Shown piece by piece: positions 19,287 through 28,670 of a stretch of 64,000 nucleotides of DNA; position 1 is the first letter of the stretch; every line of letters starts with the position of its first letter. The translations under genes were made by a program, and so were the position numbers. The notes below the pieces were generated by a model. It was not told the DNA's origin. It searched no databases and saw only the letters and a list, made by a program, of their open reading frames with translations. The DNA lies in the NCBI RefSeq assembly GCF_003600685.1, contig NZ_CP032084.1, forward strand, positions 5,890,001-5,954,000, given 5' to 3'. The DNA comes from Achromobacter sp. B7. GTDB taxonomy: Bacteria > Pseudomonadota > Gammaproteobacteria > Burkholderiales > Burkholderiaceae_B.

Positions 19287-21263
19287 GTGGCACATTCATC
19301 GCCCGCATCCGCACAGGTGCCGGCGGCGCTGGACACCTTTCCAGCGCTGCTGTTCGCGCATGCCAATGTTCGTGGGTCGCGGCCCGCGATCCGAGAGAAA
19401 GACCTGGGCATCTGGCAAACCCTGACGTGGTCCCAGGTGGCCGAGCATGTACGCCATGTGGCCAACGGCCTGGCGGCGCTGGGCATCCGGCCCGGCATGC
19501 ACGTGGCCGTCATCGGCGAGAACCGGCCGCGCCTGTACATGGCGATGATGGCCGCGCAATCGCTGGGCGCCATTCCGGTGCCGCTTTATCAAGACGCTGT
19601 CGCGCAGGAAATGGTCTACGTGCTGCAAGACGCCGAGATCAGCGTGGCCGTGGTGGAAGACCAGGAACAGGTCGACAAGATGCTGGAAGTGCGCGAGCAA
19701 TGTCCGGCCTTGCAGCACGTGGTGTTTGATGACCCGCGCGGCCTGCGCCATTACTCCGATTCCATGTTGCAGTCGTATGAACAGCTGGAGAAGCTGGGCC
19801 AGGACTACGCGGCGCAGCATCCCGACTTTCTTGACCGCGCCATCGCCGCCGTGCAACCGCACGACCCGGCCGCCATGTTCTATACGTCGGGCACCACCGG
19901 CAAGCCCAAGGGCGTGGTGCTGACACACCATGCGCTGATCGACCGCGCGCGCGCCGTGTCCGACATGGAAAACCTGACCGATCAGGAAGACGTGCTGGCG
20001 TATCTGCCGCCCGCCTGGATCGGGCAGAACATGTTTTCGTATACGCAGTTGCTGGTCACGGGCTTTACCGTGAACCACCCCGAATCGCCGGACACCGTGT
20101 CGATCGACATGCGCGACATCGGCCCCACCTATTACTTCGCGCCGCCGCGCGTGCTGGAGGGTCTGCTGACGCACGTCATGATCCGCATGGAAGACGCGGG
20201 CTATATCAAGCGCAAGCTGTTCGGCGCCTGCATGAAGCTGGCGCGCCGGGTGGGCACCAAGATCCTGGATGGCGAATCCGTCAACGCCTGGGATCGCCTG
20301 CGCTATGCGCTGGGCAATGCGCTGATCTACGGCCCCTTGCGCAACGCGCTGGGCATGAGCCGCGTGCGCGTGGCCTACACGGCGGGCGAGGCCATCGGCC
20401 CGGACCTGTTCGTTTTCTACCGGTCCATCGGCATCAACCTGAAGCAGCTGTACGGCTCGACGGAAACGTCCGTGTTCGTTTGCGTGCAGCCCGACGGCAA
20501 GGTGCGCGACGACACCGTCGGCCCGCCGGTGGCCGGCGTTGAAATCCGCGTGGCGGACAACGGCGAAATCCTGGTCAAGAGCCCGGGCCTGTTCAAGGAG
20601 TACTACCGCAACCCGGACGCCACGGCGGAAGCGCGCAGCGCCGACGGCTGGTTCCACACGGGCGACGCGGGCTACCTGGACACCGACGGCCAGTTGAAGA
20701 TCATCGACCGCGCCAAAGACGTGGGCAAGCTGGCCAACGGCAGCCTGTTCGCGCCCAAATACATCGAGAACAAGCTCAAGTTCTTCCAGCACATCAAGGA
20801 AGCCGTGGCCTTTGGCGCCAACCGCGACGACGTTTGCGCCTTCATCAACATCGATCTGGAAGCCGTGGGCAACTGGGCCGAGCGCCGGGGCCTGCCGTAT
20901 GCGGGCTACACCGACCTGGCCGCCAAGGAAGAGGTCTACCAGCTGATCGCCGAATGCGTCGAACAGGTCAATGCAGACCTGGCCACCGACCCCAAGCTGT
21001 GCGCATCGCAAGTCAGCCGCTTCTTGATCCTGCACAAGGAACTGGACCCGGACGACGACGAGCTGACCCGCACGCGCAAGGTGCGCCGCGCGTTCATCGC
21101 GCAGAAATACGGCGTGCTGATCGACGCGCTGTTCGGCGGCAAGCCATCGCAGTTCATTGAAACCGAAGTGAAGTTCGAAGACGGACGCACCGGCAAGATC
21201 TCAGCCGACCTGAAGATCTGGCCCGTCAAGACGTTTCCCGCCATCACAGCCCGAGCCGCGTAG
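19287..21263 (+). CDS. AMP-forming acyl-CoA synthetase (long-chain fatty-acid-CoA ligase type)
   Basis: The 658-residue adenylating enzyme converts a carboxylic acid, ATP and CoA into an acyl-CoA. It has the P-loop-like YTSGTTGKPKGV, the LYGSTET motif and the hinge region GWFHTGDAGYLDTDG...IDRAKD. I chose GTG 19287, with GGAGGA at 19275-19280 and 6-nt spacing; the longer frame from 19161 has no ribosome site. It is the first gene of a run with a complete Liv-type importer and a PaaK-like ligase, so the substrate is probably the acid that importer brings in. Fatty versus aromatic acid cannot be decided. Confidence 0.88.
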   Translation: MAHSSPASAQVPAALDTFPALLFAHANVRGSRPAIREKDLGIWQTLTWSQVAEHVRHVANGLAALGIRPGMHVAVIGENRPRLYMAMMAAQSLGAIPVPLYQDAVAQEMVYVLQDAEISVAVVEDQEQVDKMLEVREQCPALQHVVFDDPRGLRHYSDSMLQSYEQLEKLGQDYAAQHPDFLDRAIAAVQPHDPAAMFYTSGTTGKPKGVVLTHHALIDRARAVSDMENLTDQEDVLAYLPPAWIGQNMFSYTQLLVTGFTVNHPESPDTVSIDMRDIGPTYYFAPPRVLEGLLTHVMIRMEDAGYIKRKLFGACMKLARRVGTKILDGESVNAWDRLRYALGNALIYGPLRNALGMSRVRVAYTAGEAIGPDLFVFYRSIGINLKQLYGSTETSVFVCVQPDGKVRDDTVGPPVAGVEIRVADNGEILVKSPGLFKEYYRNPDATAEARSADGWFHTGDAGYLDTDGQLKIIDRAKDVGKLANGSLFAPKYIENKLKFFQHIKEAVAFGANRDDVCAFINIDLEAVGNWAERRGLPYAGYTDLAAKEEVYQLIAECVEQVNADLATDPKLCASQVSRFLILHKELDPDDDELTRTRKVRRAFIAQKYGVLIDALFGGKPSQFIETEVKFEDGRTGKISADLKIWPVKTFPAITARAA

Positions 21264-21268
21264 AGATC

Positions 21269-22066
21269 ATGAGCAACAACGACCGCGACCAGCGTATCGG
21301 CGACGTCATGCTGGACATGCAGAACATCTCCTTGTCCTTCGGCGGCGTGAAAGCGCTGACGGACATTTCCTTCAACGTGCGCGAGCACGAGATCCGCGCC
21401 ATCATCGGCCCCAACGGCGCGGGCAAGAGTTCGATGCTGAACGTCATCAACGGCGTCTACACGCCGCAGAAAGGCGGCATTGCATTCCGTGGCGAGAGTT
21501 TCTCGAAGATGAACCCGCGCCGCGCCGCTGAAATGGGCATCGCGCGCACATTCCAGAACCTGGCGCTGTTCAAGGGCATGAGCGTGCTGGACAACATCAT
21601 GACGGGTCGCAACCTGCGCATGAAATGCGGGCTGCTGTCGCAAGCCTTCCGCCTGGGCCCGGCCGAACGCGAAGAAACCCAGCACCGTGAATTCGTCGAG
21701 AACATCGTCGACTTCCTGGAGATCCAGGCGTATCGCAAGACGCCGGTGGGCCGCCTGCCCTACGGCCTGCAAAAGCGCGTGGACCTGGGTCGCGCGCTGG
21801 CGATGGAGCCGCGCCTGTTGTTGCTGGACGAACCCATGGCCGGCATGAACATCGAGGAAAAGCAGGACATGAGCCGCTTCATCCTGGACGTGAATGATGA
21901 ATTCGGCACCACCATCGTGCTGATCGAGCACGACATGGGCGTGGTCATGGACATTTCCGACCGCGTAGTGGTGCTGGACTACGGCAAGAAGATCGGCGAT
22001 GGCCGCCCGGACGAAGTCCGTGCGAACGAAGACGTCATCCGCGCCTATCTCGGCGTGTCGCACTAA
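21269..22066 (+). CDS. ABC transporter ATP-binding protein, LivG type
   Basis: The 265-residue ATPase carries Walker A GPNGAGKSS, the LivG-type signature LPYGLQKRVDLGRAL, Walker B LLLLDEPMAG and the switch histidine in IEHDMGVV. It begins six bases after the synthetase stop, which supports one transcript. It pairs with the LivF-type ATPase at 25636. Confidence 0.92.
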   Translation: MSNNDRDQRIGDVMLDMQNISLSFGGVKALTDISFNVREHEIRAIIGPNGAGKSSMLNVINGVYTPQKGGIAFRGESFSKMNPRRAAEMGIARTFQNLALFKGMSVLDNIMTGRNLRMKCGLLSQAFRLGPAEREETQHREFVENIVDFLEIQAYRKTPVGRLPYGLQKRVDLGRALAMEPRLLLLDEPMAGMNIEEKQDMSRFILDVNDEFGTTIVLIEHDMGVVMDISDRVVVLDYGKKIGDGRPDEVRANEDVIRAYLGVSH

Positions 22067-22077
22067 GGCGGACAGAC

Positions 22078-23007
22078 ATGGGATTTTTTCTAGAGACCTT
22101 ATTCGGCGGCTTGATGAGCGGCATGATGTATGCGCTGATCGGCCTGGGCTTCGTGCTGATCTTCAAGGCGTCCGGCGTCTTCAACTTCGCGCAGGGCGCG
22201 ATGGTGCTGGTGGCCGCCTTGTCGATGGCGCGCTTCTCGGAATGGATACCGCGCTGGCTGGGCTTTGACAACATGATCCTGGCCAACGTGCTGGCGTTCA
22301 TCGTCAGCGCCATGGTGATGTTCCTGCTGGCCGTTGCGATTGAACGTTTTGTGCTGCGCCACCTGGTCAACCAGGAAGCCACCACGCTGTTGATGGCAAC
22401 GCTGGGCATCAGCTACTTCCTGGATGGGCTGGGCCAGATCACGTTCGGCAGCTCGGTGTATTCCATCAATGTGGGCATGCCGAAAGATCCGCTATTGATC
22501 CTGGACACGGTCTTCGAAGGCGGTTTGCTGATCAACCTGGAAGATCTGACAGCGGCTGTCATCGCCGCGCTTCTGGTGGCGGCGCTGGCGCTGTTCTTCC
22601 AGTACACGTCCACCGGCCGTGCCCTGCGCGCGGTGGCCGACGACCACCAGGCCGCGCAGTCCATCGGCATTCCGTTGAATCGCATCTGGGTGATCGTGTG
22701 GTGCGTGGCGGGCCTGGTGGCGCTGGTGGCGGGGATTATCTGGGGGTCGAAGTTCGGCGTGCAGTTCACGCTGTCCACCGCGGCGCTGCGCGCATTGCCG
22801 GTGGTGATCCTGGGCGGCTTGACGTCGGTGCCTGGCGCCATTCTGGGCGGCCTGATCATCGGCGTGGGGGAAAAGCTGTCCGAGGTTTACCTGGGGTCGC
22901 TCGTGGGCGGCGGTATCGAAATCTGGTTCGCCTATGTGCTGGCGCTGGTATTCCTGCTGTTCCGTCCGCAAGGGCTGTTCGGCGAGAAGATCATCGACCG
23001 CGTGTAA
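22078..23007 (+). CDS. ABC transporter permease, LivH type
   Basis: The 309-residue membrane protein begins GGLMSGMMYALIGLGFVLIFKASGVFNFAQG, the LivH signature. Later helices include the conserved GRALRAVADD cytoplasmic loop that meets the ATPase. The end FRPQGLFGEK is typical. It starts 11 bp after the LivG-type gene and 24 bp before the LivM-type permease. Confidence 0.92.
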   Translation: MGFFLETLFGGLMSGMMYALIGLGFVLIFKASGVFNFAQGAMVLVAALSMARFSEWIPRWLGFDNMILANVLAFIVSAMVMFLLAVAIERFVLRHLVNQEATTLLMATLGISYFLDGLGQITFGSSVYSINVGMPKDPLLILDTVFEGGLLINLEDLTAAVIAALLVAALALFFQYTSTGRALRAVADDHQAAQSIGIPLNRIWVIVWCVAGLVALVAGIIWGSKFGVQFTLSTAALRALPVVILGGLTSVPGAILGGLIIGVGEKLSEVYLGSLVGGGIEIWFAYVLALVFLLFRPQGLFGEKIIDRV

Positions 23008-23031
23008 ACCACAGGCCACTGGGATAAAAAC

Positions 23032-24096
23032 ATGTTCTATCGCGAAAACGGCCAGTTCAAGACCACGTACCGGGCGGATCAGCAGATCTTCCCGATCCGT
23101 CAGGACCGCATCTTCATCTGGCTGCTGCTGGCGGTGGCGTTCATCGCCGTGCCGGCGCTGTCGTCCGACTACCTGCTGCGCGCCATCCTGATTCCGTTTC
23201 TGATCCTGTCCCTGGCGGCGGTCGGGCTGAATATTCTGGTCGGCTATTGCGGGCAGATATCGCTGGGCACGGGCGCGTTCATGGCGGTGGGCGCCTATGC
23301 CGCCTGGAACTTCGGCGTGCGCTTTCCGGGCATGCCGCTGATCATCCAGATTCTGCTGGGCGGCTGCTTCGCCACGCTGGTGGGCGTGATCTTCGGCATC
23401 CCCAGCTTGCGGATTCGCGGGCTGTACCTGGCGGTGGCGACGCTGGCCGCGCAGTTCTTCGTGGACTGGGCGTTCCTGCGCATCCCGTTCTTCACCAACT
23501 ATTCATCGTCGGGCAACGTGTCGGTGCCGCCGCTGACCGCGTTCGGCCTGCCGGTGCAATCGGCCATGGAAAAGTACCTGTTCGTGCTGATCCTGGTAGT
23601 GGTCTTCAGCCTGCTGGCCAAGAACCTGGTGCGCGGCGCGATCGGCCGCCAATGGATGGCGATACGCGACATGGACGTGGCGGCGTCGGTCATCGGCATC
23701 CGCCCCATGTACGCCAAGCTGACGGCGTTCGCGGTCAGCTCGTTCATCGTGGGCGTGGCGGGCGCGCTGTGGGGCTACATCCACCTGGGTTCCTGGGAAC
23801 CGCTGGCCTTTGATCTGACGCGTTCGTTCCAGCTGCTGTTCATGGTCATCATCGGCGGGCTGGGCTCGATCATCGGCAGCTTCTTCGGCGCGGCGTTCAT
23901 CGTGCTGGTGCCGGTGGCGCTGTCGAACATCCCGCATGCGCTGGGCATCCCGCTGTCGGTGGACACCGCCGCGCACATCGAACACATGGTGTTCGGCGCG
24001 CTGATCGTGTTCTTCCTGATTGCCGAACCGCACGGGCTGGCGCGCTTGTGGAGCATCGGCAAGGAAAAGCTGCGCATCTGGCCGTTCCCGCATTGA
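23032..24096 (+). CDS. ABC transporter permease, LivM type
   Basis: The 354-residue membrane protein has about ten hydrophobic helices, the LivM motif GYCGQISLGTGAFMAVGAY and the cytoplasmic coupling loop MAIRDMDVAASVIG. It is unfused here, unlike the LivM of the first importer. It completes the membrane part with the preceding LivH-type permease. A 144-bp gap with GC hairpins precedes the binding-protein gene. Confidence 0.92.
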   Translation: MFYRENGQFKTTYRADQQIFPIRQDRIFIWLLLAVAFIAVPALSSDYLLRAILIPFLILSLAAVGLNILVGYCGQISLGTGAFMAVGAYAAWNFGVRFPGMPLIIQILLGGCFATLVGVIFGIPSLRIRGLYLAVATLAAQFFVDWAFLRIPFFTNYSSSGNVSVPPLTAFGLPVQSAMEKYLFVLILVVVFSLLAKNLVRGAIGRQWMAIRDMDVAASVIGIRPMYAKLTAFAVSSFIVGVAGALWGYIHLGSWEPLAFDLTRSFQLLFMVIIGGLGSIIGSFFGAAFIVLVPVALSNIPHALGIPLSVDTAAHIEHMVFGALIVFFLIAEPHGLARLWSIGKEKLRIWPFPH

Positions 24097-24240
24097 CGAC
24101 AATTTGATTTCGCATTGATTTCTGCGGACCGCGGCGGCAAAAGTGCCGTGATCCACATCCTGAATACCCGGCTCAAGACCGGGCCAATCCCGGTGTCCCA
24201 GGGTTTACTGACCCAAGCACCACGCAGGAGGTAAATGGAG

Positions 24241-25575
24241 ATGAAGCGTCTTAACCTGAAGTTGGCGGCAGCCCTGGTGGCCGCAGCCGGCGCCATCGGC
24301 GCCGTGGCCACGCCGGCAATGGCGGCCGAAGAGCAGTTCGTTCCGTTGCTAGTGTATCGCACCGGGTCGTTCGCGCCGCTTGGCATTCCCTGGGCCGATG
24401 GCAAGCTGGACTACCTGAAGCTGGTCAACGAACGTGATGGCGGCGTCAACGGCGTCAAGATTACGTACGAAGAATGTGAAACCGCCTATGCCACCGATCG
24501 CGGCGTGGAATGCTATGAACGCCTGAAGGGCAAGGGCACCGGCGCGTCGGGCTTTGACACCCAGTCCACCGGCATCACGTTTGCCGTCAGCGACAAGGCC
24601 ATGGTCGACAAGGTGCCGGTCGAAACGATGGGCTACGGCCTGTCGCAGTCGGTGGATGGCAGCGTGTTCGAGTGGAACTTCCCGCTGCTGGGCACCTACT
24701 GGACCGCCGCCGACGTGATGATCCAGGACATCGCCAAGAAAGAAGGCGGCATGGACAAGCTCAAGGGCAAGAAGATTGCCCTGGTCTATCACGACTCGCC
24801 CTACGGCAAGGAACCGATCCCGCTGCTGCAAAAGCGCGCGGCCAAGGAAGGCTTCGAGTTGGTGCTGTACCCCGTGACTGCCCCCGGCGTGGAGCAGAAA
24901 TCCACCTGGTTGCAGATCCGCCAGGCCCGCCCGAACTACGTGCTGCTGTGGAGCGCGGGCATCATGACGCCCACCGCCATCCGCGAAGCGCAGGCCAGCG
25001 GCTATCCGCGCGACAAGATGTACGCCATCTGGTGGGCCGGCTCTGAAGGCGACGTCAAAGACCTGGGCGATGTGGCCAAGGGCTACAACGCCATCACCGT
25101 GCACAACAGCGGCGCCGAGCACGACAAGGTCTACGACGACCTGAAGAAGTTCGTCTACGACAAGGGCCAGGGCGCGGACAAGACCGGCAAGACCACGCTG
25201 GGCACCATCGCCCACACGCGCGGCATGATGATTTCGATGCTGCAAGTGGAAGCGATCCGCACGGCGCAGGAAAAGTACGGCAAGGGCAAGGCGTTGACGC
25301 CCGAGCAGGTGCGCTGGGGTTTTGAAAACCTGAACCTGACGCAGGACAAGCTGGACAAGCTGGGCTTCGGCCAGATCATGCGCCCCGTCAAGACCTCGTG
25401 CAGCAACCACAAGGGTGACGACTGGGCCCGCATCGTGCAGTGGGACGGCGCCAAGTTCAAGGTGGTGTCCGACTGGTACCAGGCCGACAAGACCATTCTG
25501 GACCCGATGGTCAAGGACGCCGCGGCCAAGTACGCCAAGGAAAAGAACATCACGCCCCGCACTTGCGAGAACTGA
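24241..25575 (+). CDS. ABC transporter substrate-binding protein, Liv type (large variant)
   Basis: The 444-residue periplasmic protein has a signal peptide (residues 1-28, ending AMAAEE) and a type 1 periplasmic-binding fold. It is longer than LivK and starts FVPLLVYRTGSFAPLG, the subgroup usually encoded with acyl-CoA synthetases and PaaK-like ligases. I chose ATG 24241, 9 nt after AGGAGG (24226-24231); ATG 24235 is too close to that site. The genetic context suggests a carboxylic acid ligand rather than an amino acid. Confidence 0.88.
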   Translation: MKRLNLKLAAALVAAAGAIGAVATPAMAAEEQFVPLLVYRTGSFAPLGIPWADGKLDYLKLVNERDGGVNGVKITYEECETAYATDRGVECYERLKGKGTGASGFDTQSTGITFAVSDKAMVDKVPVETMGYGLSQSVDGSVFEWNFPLLGTYWTAADVMIQDIAKKEGGMDKLKGKKIALVYHDSPYGKEPIPLLQKRAAKEGFELVLYPVTAPGVEQKSTWLQIRQARPNYVLLWSAGIMTPTAIREAQASGYPRDKMYAIWWAGSEGDVKDLGDVAKGYNAITVHNSGAEHDKVYDDLKKFVYDKGQGADKTGKTTLGTIAHTRGMMISMLQVEAIRTAQEKYGKGKALTPEQVRWGFENLNLTQDKLDKLGFGQIMRPVKTSCSNHKGDDWARIVQWDGAKFKVVSDWYQADKTILDPMVKDAAAKYAKEKNITPRTCEN

Positions 25576-25583
25576 TGTGAACC

Positions 25584-25615
25584 GGCGGCCGGCGTCCTTG
25601 TGGATGCCGGCCGCC
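25584..25615 (+). other. 10-bp GC hairpin after the second binding-protein gene
   Basis: GGCGGCCGGC (25584-25593) pairs perfectly with GCCGGCCGCC (25606-25615), with no U-run. Its position right after a binding-protein stop codon parallels the hairpins at 13412-13459 and suggests mRNA 3'-end protection or attenuation. Confidence 0.55.
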
Positions 25616-25635
25616 ACCACGCCGCAGGAATCGTC

Positions 25636-26514
25636 ATGACCGCTGCATCTTCCATTGCATCTACTGCTGCACCTTCCGCTGCAACCCCGGTTGCCGCCCC
25701 CGCTGCCGCGCCCTCCGTGCTGCTGGACGTCAACGGCATCGAGGTGATCTACAACCACGTGATCCTGGTGCTCAAGGGCGTGTCCCTGCAAGTGCCGGAA
25801 GGCAAGATCGTGGCCTTGCTGGGCGCCAACGGCGCGGGCAAGACCACGACGCTGCGCGCGATTTCGAACCTGCTCAAGGGCGAACGCGGCGACGTCACCA
25901 AGGGCCATATCCAATACCGGGGCCAGCGTATCGAACGCCTGTCGCCGGCCGAGCTGGTCAAGCGCGGCGTCGTGCAGGTGATGGAAGGCCGCCACTGTTT
26001 CGCGCACCTGACCATCGAGGAAAACCTGCTGACGGGCGCCTACACCCGCAGCATGAGCCGTGCCGATACCGCCGCCGCGCTGGAACGGGTCTACCAGTAT
26101 TTCCCGCGCTTGAAGCAACGCCGTGCCAGCCAGTCGGGCTACACGTCGGGCGGCGAACAGCAGATGACCGCCATTGGCCGCGCGCTGATGGCCAACCCCA
26201 ACATGATCCTGCTGGACGAGCCCTCGATGGGGCTGGCGCCGCAGATCGTGGAAGAGATTTTTGAAATCGTGCGCGATCTGAACCAGCGTGAACGCGTGAG
26301 CTTCCTGCTGGCGGAACAGAACACCAACATCGCGCTGCGTTACGCCGACTACGGCTACATCCTGGAGAACGGGCGCGTAATGATGGACGGGGCCGCGCTG
26401 GATCTGGCCCAGAACGAGGACGTGAAGGAGTTCTACCTGGGCATCTCCAGCGGAGAACGCAAGAGCTTTCGCGACAACAAGTTCTATCGCCGCCGCAAAC
26501 GCTGGCTGGCCTGA
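25636..26514 (+). CDS. ABC transporter ATP-binding protein, LivF type
   Basis: The 292-residue ATPase has Walker A GANGAGKTT, signature TSGGEQQMTAIGRAL and Walker B MILLDEPSMGL. It carries a low-complexity Ala/Ser/Pro N-terminal extension (about residues 2-26) and a longer C-terminal tail than LivF (ending in a basic RRRKRW stretch). I chose ATG 25636, after CAGGAA; a GTG at 25600 would lie in the upstream hairpin. It is the second ATPase of the second importer. Confidence 0.9.
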   Translation: MTAASSIASTAAPSAATPVAAPAAAPSVLLDVNGIEVIYNHVILVLKGVSLQVPEGKIVALLGANGAGKTTTLRAISNLLKGERGDVTKGHIQYRGQRIERLSPAELVKRGVVQVMEGRHCFAHLTIEENLLTGAYTRSMSRADTAAALERVYQYFPRLKQRRASQSGYTSGGEQQMTAIGRALMANPNMILLDEPSMGLAPQIVEEIFEIVRDLNQRERVSFLLAEQNTNIALRYADYGYILENGRVMMDGAALDLAQNEDVKEFYLGISSGERKSFRDNKFYRRRKRWLA

Positions 26515-26531
26515 AGAGAGGGTGCGATCCC

Positions 26532-27800
26532 ATGTCCGAGTTTTTCGATGTACTGGAAACCCGTGCGCCCGAGCAACGCGAGCGCGAGCTGATGGCCGCC
26601 TTGCCCGACGCGATTTCGCGAGCCATTGCGCGCGCGCCGGCAATCGCCGAGCAGCTGCGCGGCGTTGACCCGGCCACCATCACGTCGCGCGCGGCGCTTG
26701 CCCGGCTGCCGGTGCTGCGCAAGCACGAACTGCTGGAACGCCAGCAGCACAGCCGCGACGACGACGCCACGCCCGCCAGCCCCGGCAAGGCGTTCGGCGG
26801 CTTCTCGGCCATTGGCTGGGGCGAGGCGATGCGCGTGTTTGCGTCGCCCGGCCCTATCTACGAACCGGAAAGCGCGCGCGCCGACTACTGGCGTTTTGCC
26901 CGGGCGCTGTACGCAGCGGGCTTTCGCGCGGGCGAACTGGCCTACAACTGCTTTTCCTATCACTTCACGCCGGCCGGCTCCATGATGGAAACGGCGGCGC
27001 ACGCCGTGGGCTGCACCGTGTTTCCGGGCGGCACCGGCCAGACCGAACAACAGGTGCGCGCCATTCAGGACCTGGCGCCCAGTGGCTACACGGGCACGCC
27101 CAGCTTTCTGAAAATCATCTTGGAAAAGTCGGACGAGCTGGGGGTGAAGCTGGGCTCGCTGCGGCGTGCGCTGGTGTCAGGCGAAGCGTTTCCGCCGTCG
27201 CTGCGGGATTGGCTGGCGGCGCGCGGCATTGACGGTTATCAGGCGTACGGCAGCGCCGACCTGGGCATGATTGCGTTTGAAACGCCCGCGCGCCAGGGGC
27301 TGGTGCTGGGCGAAGACATCATCGTGGAAATCGTGCGCCCGGGCACCGGCGAACCGGTGCCGGACGGCGAAGTGGGCGAAGTCGTCGTCACCACCTTGAA
27401 CCCGGACTATCCGCTGGTGCGCTTCGGCACCGGCGACCTGTCGGCAGTCATGCCGGGCATTTCGCCTTGCGGGCGCACCAACACGCGCATCAAGGGCTGG
27501 ATGGGCCGGGCCGATCAGACGACCAAGGTGCGCGGCATGTTCGTACACCCTTCACAAGTGGCGGACGTGGCGCGTCGCCATCCCGAGATCCTGCGCGCGC
27601 GGCTGGTCATCAGCGGCAGCACGGGGTCGGACCGGATGGTGTTGAAAGTGGAATCGCGCGTGCGCGGCGAAGACCTGTCCAAGCGCATCGCGGAATCCGT
27701 GCGCGATGTGACCAAGCTACGTGCCGACGTGGAATGGGCGGATGCCGACAGCCTGCCCAACGACGGCAAGGTCATCGACGACGTGCGTACGTACGAGTGA
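26532..27800 (+). CDS. Phenylacetate-CoA ligase-like (PaaK-type) adenylating enzyme
   Basis: The 422-residue protein belongs to the PaaK-like branch of acyl-adenylating enzymes: YTGTPSFLKIILEK in the core, GYQAYGSADLGMIAFE, the FGTGDLSA hinge, and a C-terminal PaaK-type domain ending LPNDGKVIDDVR. It is probably an aryl- or short-acid CoA ligase. It is the last gene of the acid uptake/activation run and starts 17 bp after the LivF-type gene. Two CoA ligases of different type in one operon is notable; the substrates are unknown. Confidence 0.85.
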   Translation: MSEFFDVLETRAPEQRERELMAALPDAISRAIARAPAIAEQLRGVDPATITSRAALARLPVLRKHELLERQQHSRDDDATPASPGKAFGGFSAIGWGEAMRVFASPGPIYEPESARADYWRFARALYAAGFRAGELAYNCFSYHFTPAGSMMETAAHAVGCTVFPGGTGQTEQQVRAIQDLAPSGYTGTPSFLKIILEKSDELGVKLGSLRRALVSGEAFPPSLRDWLAARGIDGYQAYGSADLGMIAFETPARQGLVLGEDIIVEIVRPGTGEPVPDGEVGEVVVTTLNPDYPLVRFGTGDLSAVMPGISPCGRTNTRIKGWMGRADQTTKVRGMFVHPSQVADVARRHPEILRARLVISGSTGSDRMVLKVESRVRGEDLSKRIAESVRDVTKLRADVEWADADSLPNDGKVIDDVRTYE

Positions 27801-27817
27801 CACGGGGCCGTGCCGGC

Positions 27818-28237
27818 CTAGCGCTGTCGGATCTTTTCGATCACCGAGAAGATCGCCATGCCCGCGATCATCGCGGCCACGAAGATCAGCGCGTCCGGCA
27901 CGCCCGCGGCGGCTGCCACCAACGCGGGGCCGGGGCAAAAACCCGCCAGGCCCCAGCCCGCGCCAAAAGCCAGGCTGCCTAGCGCCAGCCGCGTGTCCAC
28001 CCGCGTGGCCGTCGGCCAGCGCAGCGGGTCGCCTGACAAGCTGGCGCTTTTCCGGCGCAACAGCGCGAACCCCGCCGCCGTCACCAACACCGCGCCGCCC
28101 ATCACGAACGCCAGCGACGGATCCCAGTCACCGGCAATATCCAGAAAGCCCAGCACCTTGGCCGGGTTGGCCATGCCGGACACGATCAAGCCCAATCCAA
28201 AGACCAGCCCCGACGCGAAAGCGATCAGCGCGACCAT
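27818..28237 (-). CDS. YeeE/YedE-family (DUF6691) membrane protein
   Basis: The 139-residue protein has four hydrophobic helices and GFGLGLIVSGMANPAKVLGFLD-like and GAGWGLAGFCPGPALV motifs of the YeeE/YedE family. The family is linked to uptake of thiosulfate or other sulfur species. It starts one base after the stop of the sister gene, so the two are coupled and probably form one transporter. The ATG at 28235-28237 follows a GGGGGG-rich ribosome site. The conserved cysteine of the GFCPGPA motif is present. Confidence 0.88.
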   Translation of the reverse strand: MVALIAFASGLVFGLGLIVSGMANPAKVLGFLDIAGDWDPSLAFVMGGAVLVTAAGFALLRRKSASLSGDPLRWPTATRVDTRLALGSLAFGAGWGLAGFCPGPALVAAAAGVPDALIFVAAMIAGMAIFSVIEKIRQR

Positions 28238-28238
28238 G

Positions 28239-28670
28239 TCAGCCCCCCGCCCCATGCCGCACGACATAGACGACCGCAAACCCGGCCGCCATGAACAACG
28301 CAGTGGCCACCAGCGACCGCACAGACCCTCGCGACAGGCCGCACACGCCGTGGCCGCTGGTGCATCCCGACGCGTAGCGCGTGCCGATGCCCACCAGCAG
28401 GCCCGCCACGATCAAGCGCGTTGTCCCGGCTTGGACCACGATTTCCGGCAAGGCGCCGCCCAGCCGGTACAACCACGGCGCCGCGCACAGGCCCAGCAGG
28501 AACGCTAGCCGCCAGTTCCCGTCGCGCTGCCGCCCCAGCAAGCCGCCCACGATGCCGCTGATGCCGGCGATTCGGCCGGCACCCGCCATCAACAGGACGG
28601 CAGCGGCGCCGATCAGCAGGCCGCCCAGCGTGGCCGGCACGGGGGTAAAGGCAGACCAGTCCGGGTTCAT
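28239..28670 (-). CDS. YeeE/YedE-family membrane protein with GCTSGHG motif
   Basis: The 143-residue protein has about four helices and the signature [16 protein letters not shown], whose cysteine carries sulfur in characterised YeeE-type transporters. Its start codon overlaps the stop of the ArsR-type gene (ATGA, 28667-28670), and its stop is one base before its partner. This is the split two-gene form of YeeE/YedE. Operon membership with a persulfide-sensing ArsR regulator points to sulfur transport or detoxification. Confidence 0.9.
   Translation of the reverse strand: MNPDWSAFTPVPATLGGLLIGAAAVLLMAGAGRIAGISGIVGGLLGRQRDGNWRLAFLLGLCAAPWLYRLGGALPEIVVQAGTTRLIVAGLLVGIGTRYASGCTSGHGVCGLSRGSVRSLVATALFMAAGFAVVYVVRHGAGG

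Noticed and set aside
24349..26643. A 764-codon minus-strand frame opposite the second importer
   Set aside because: It is a shadow of the binding-protein and ATPase genes, which have clear domains and ribosome sites.
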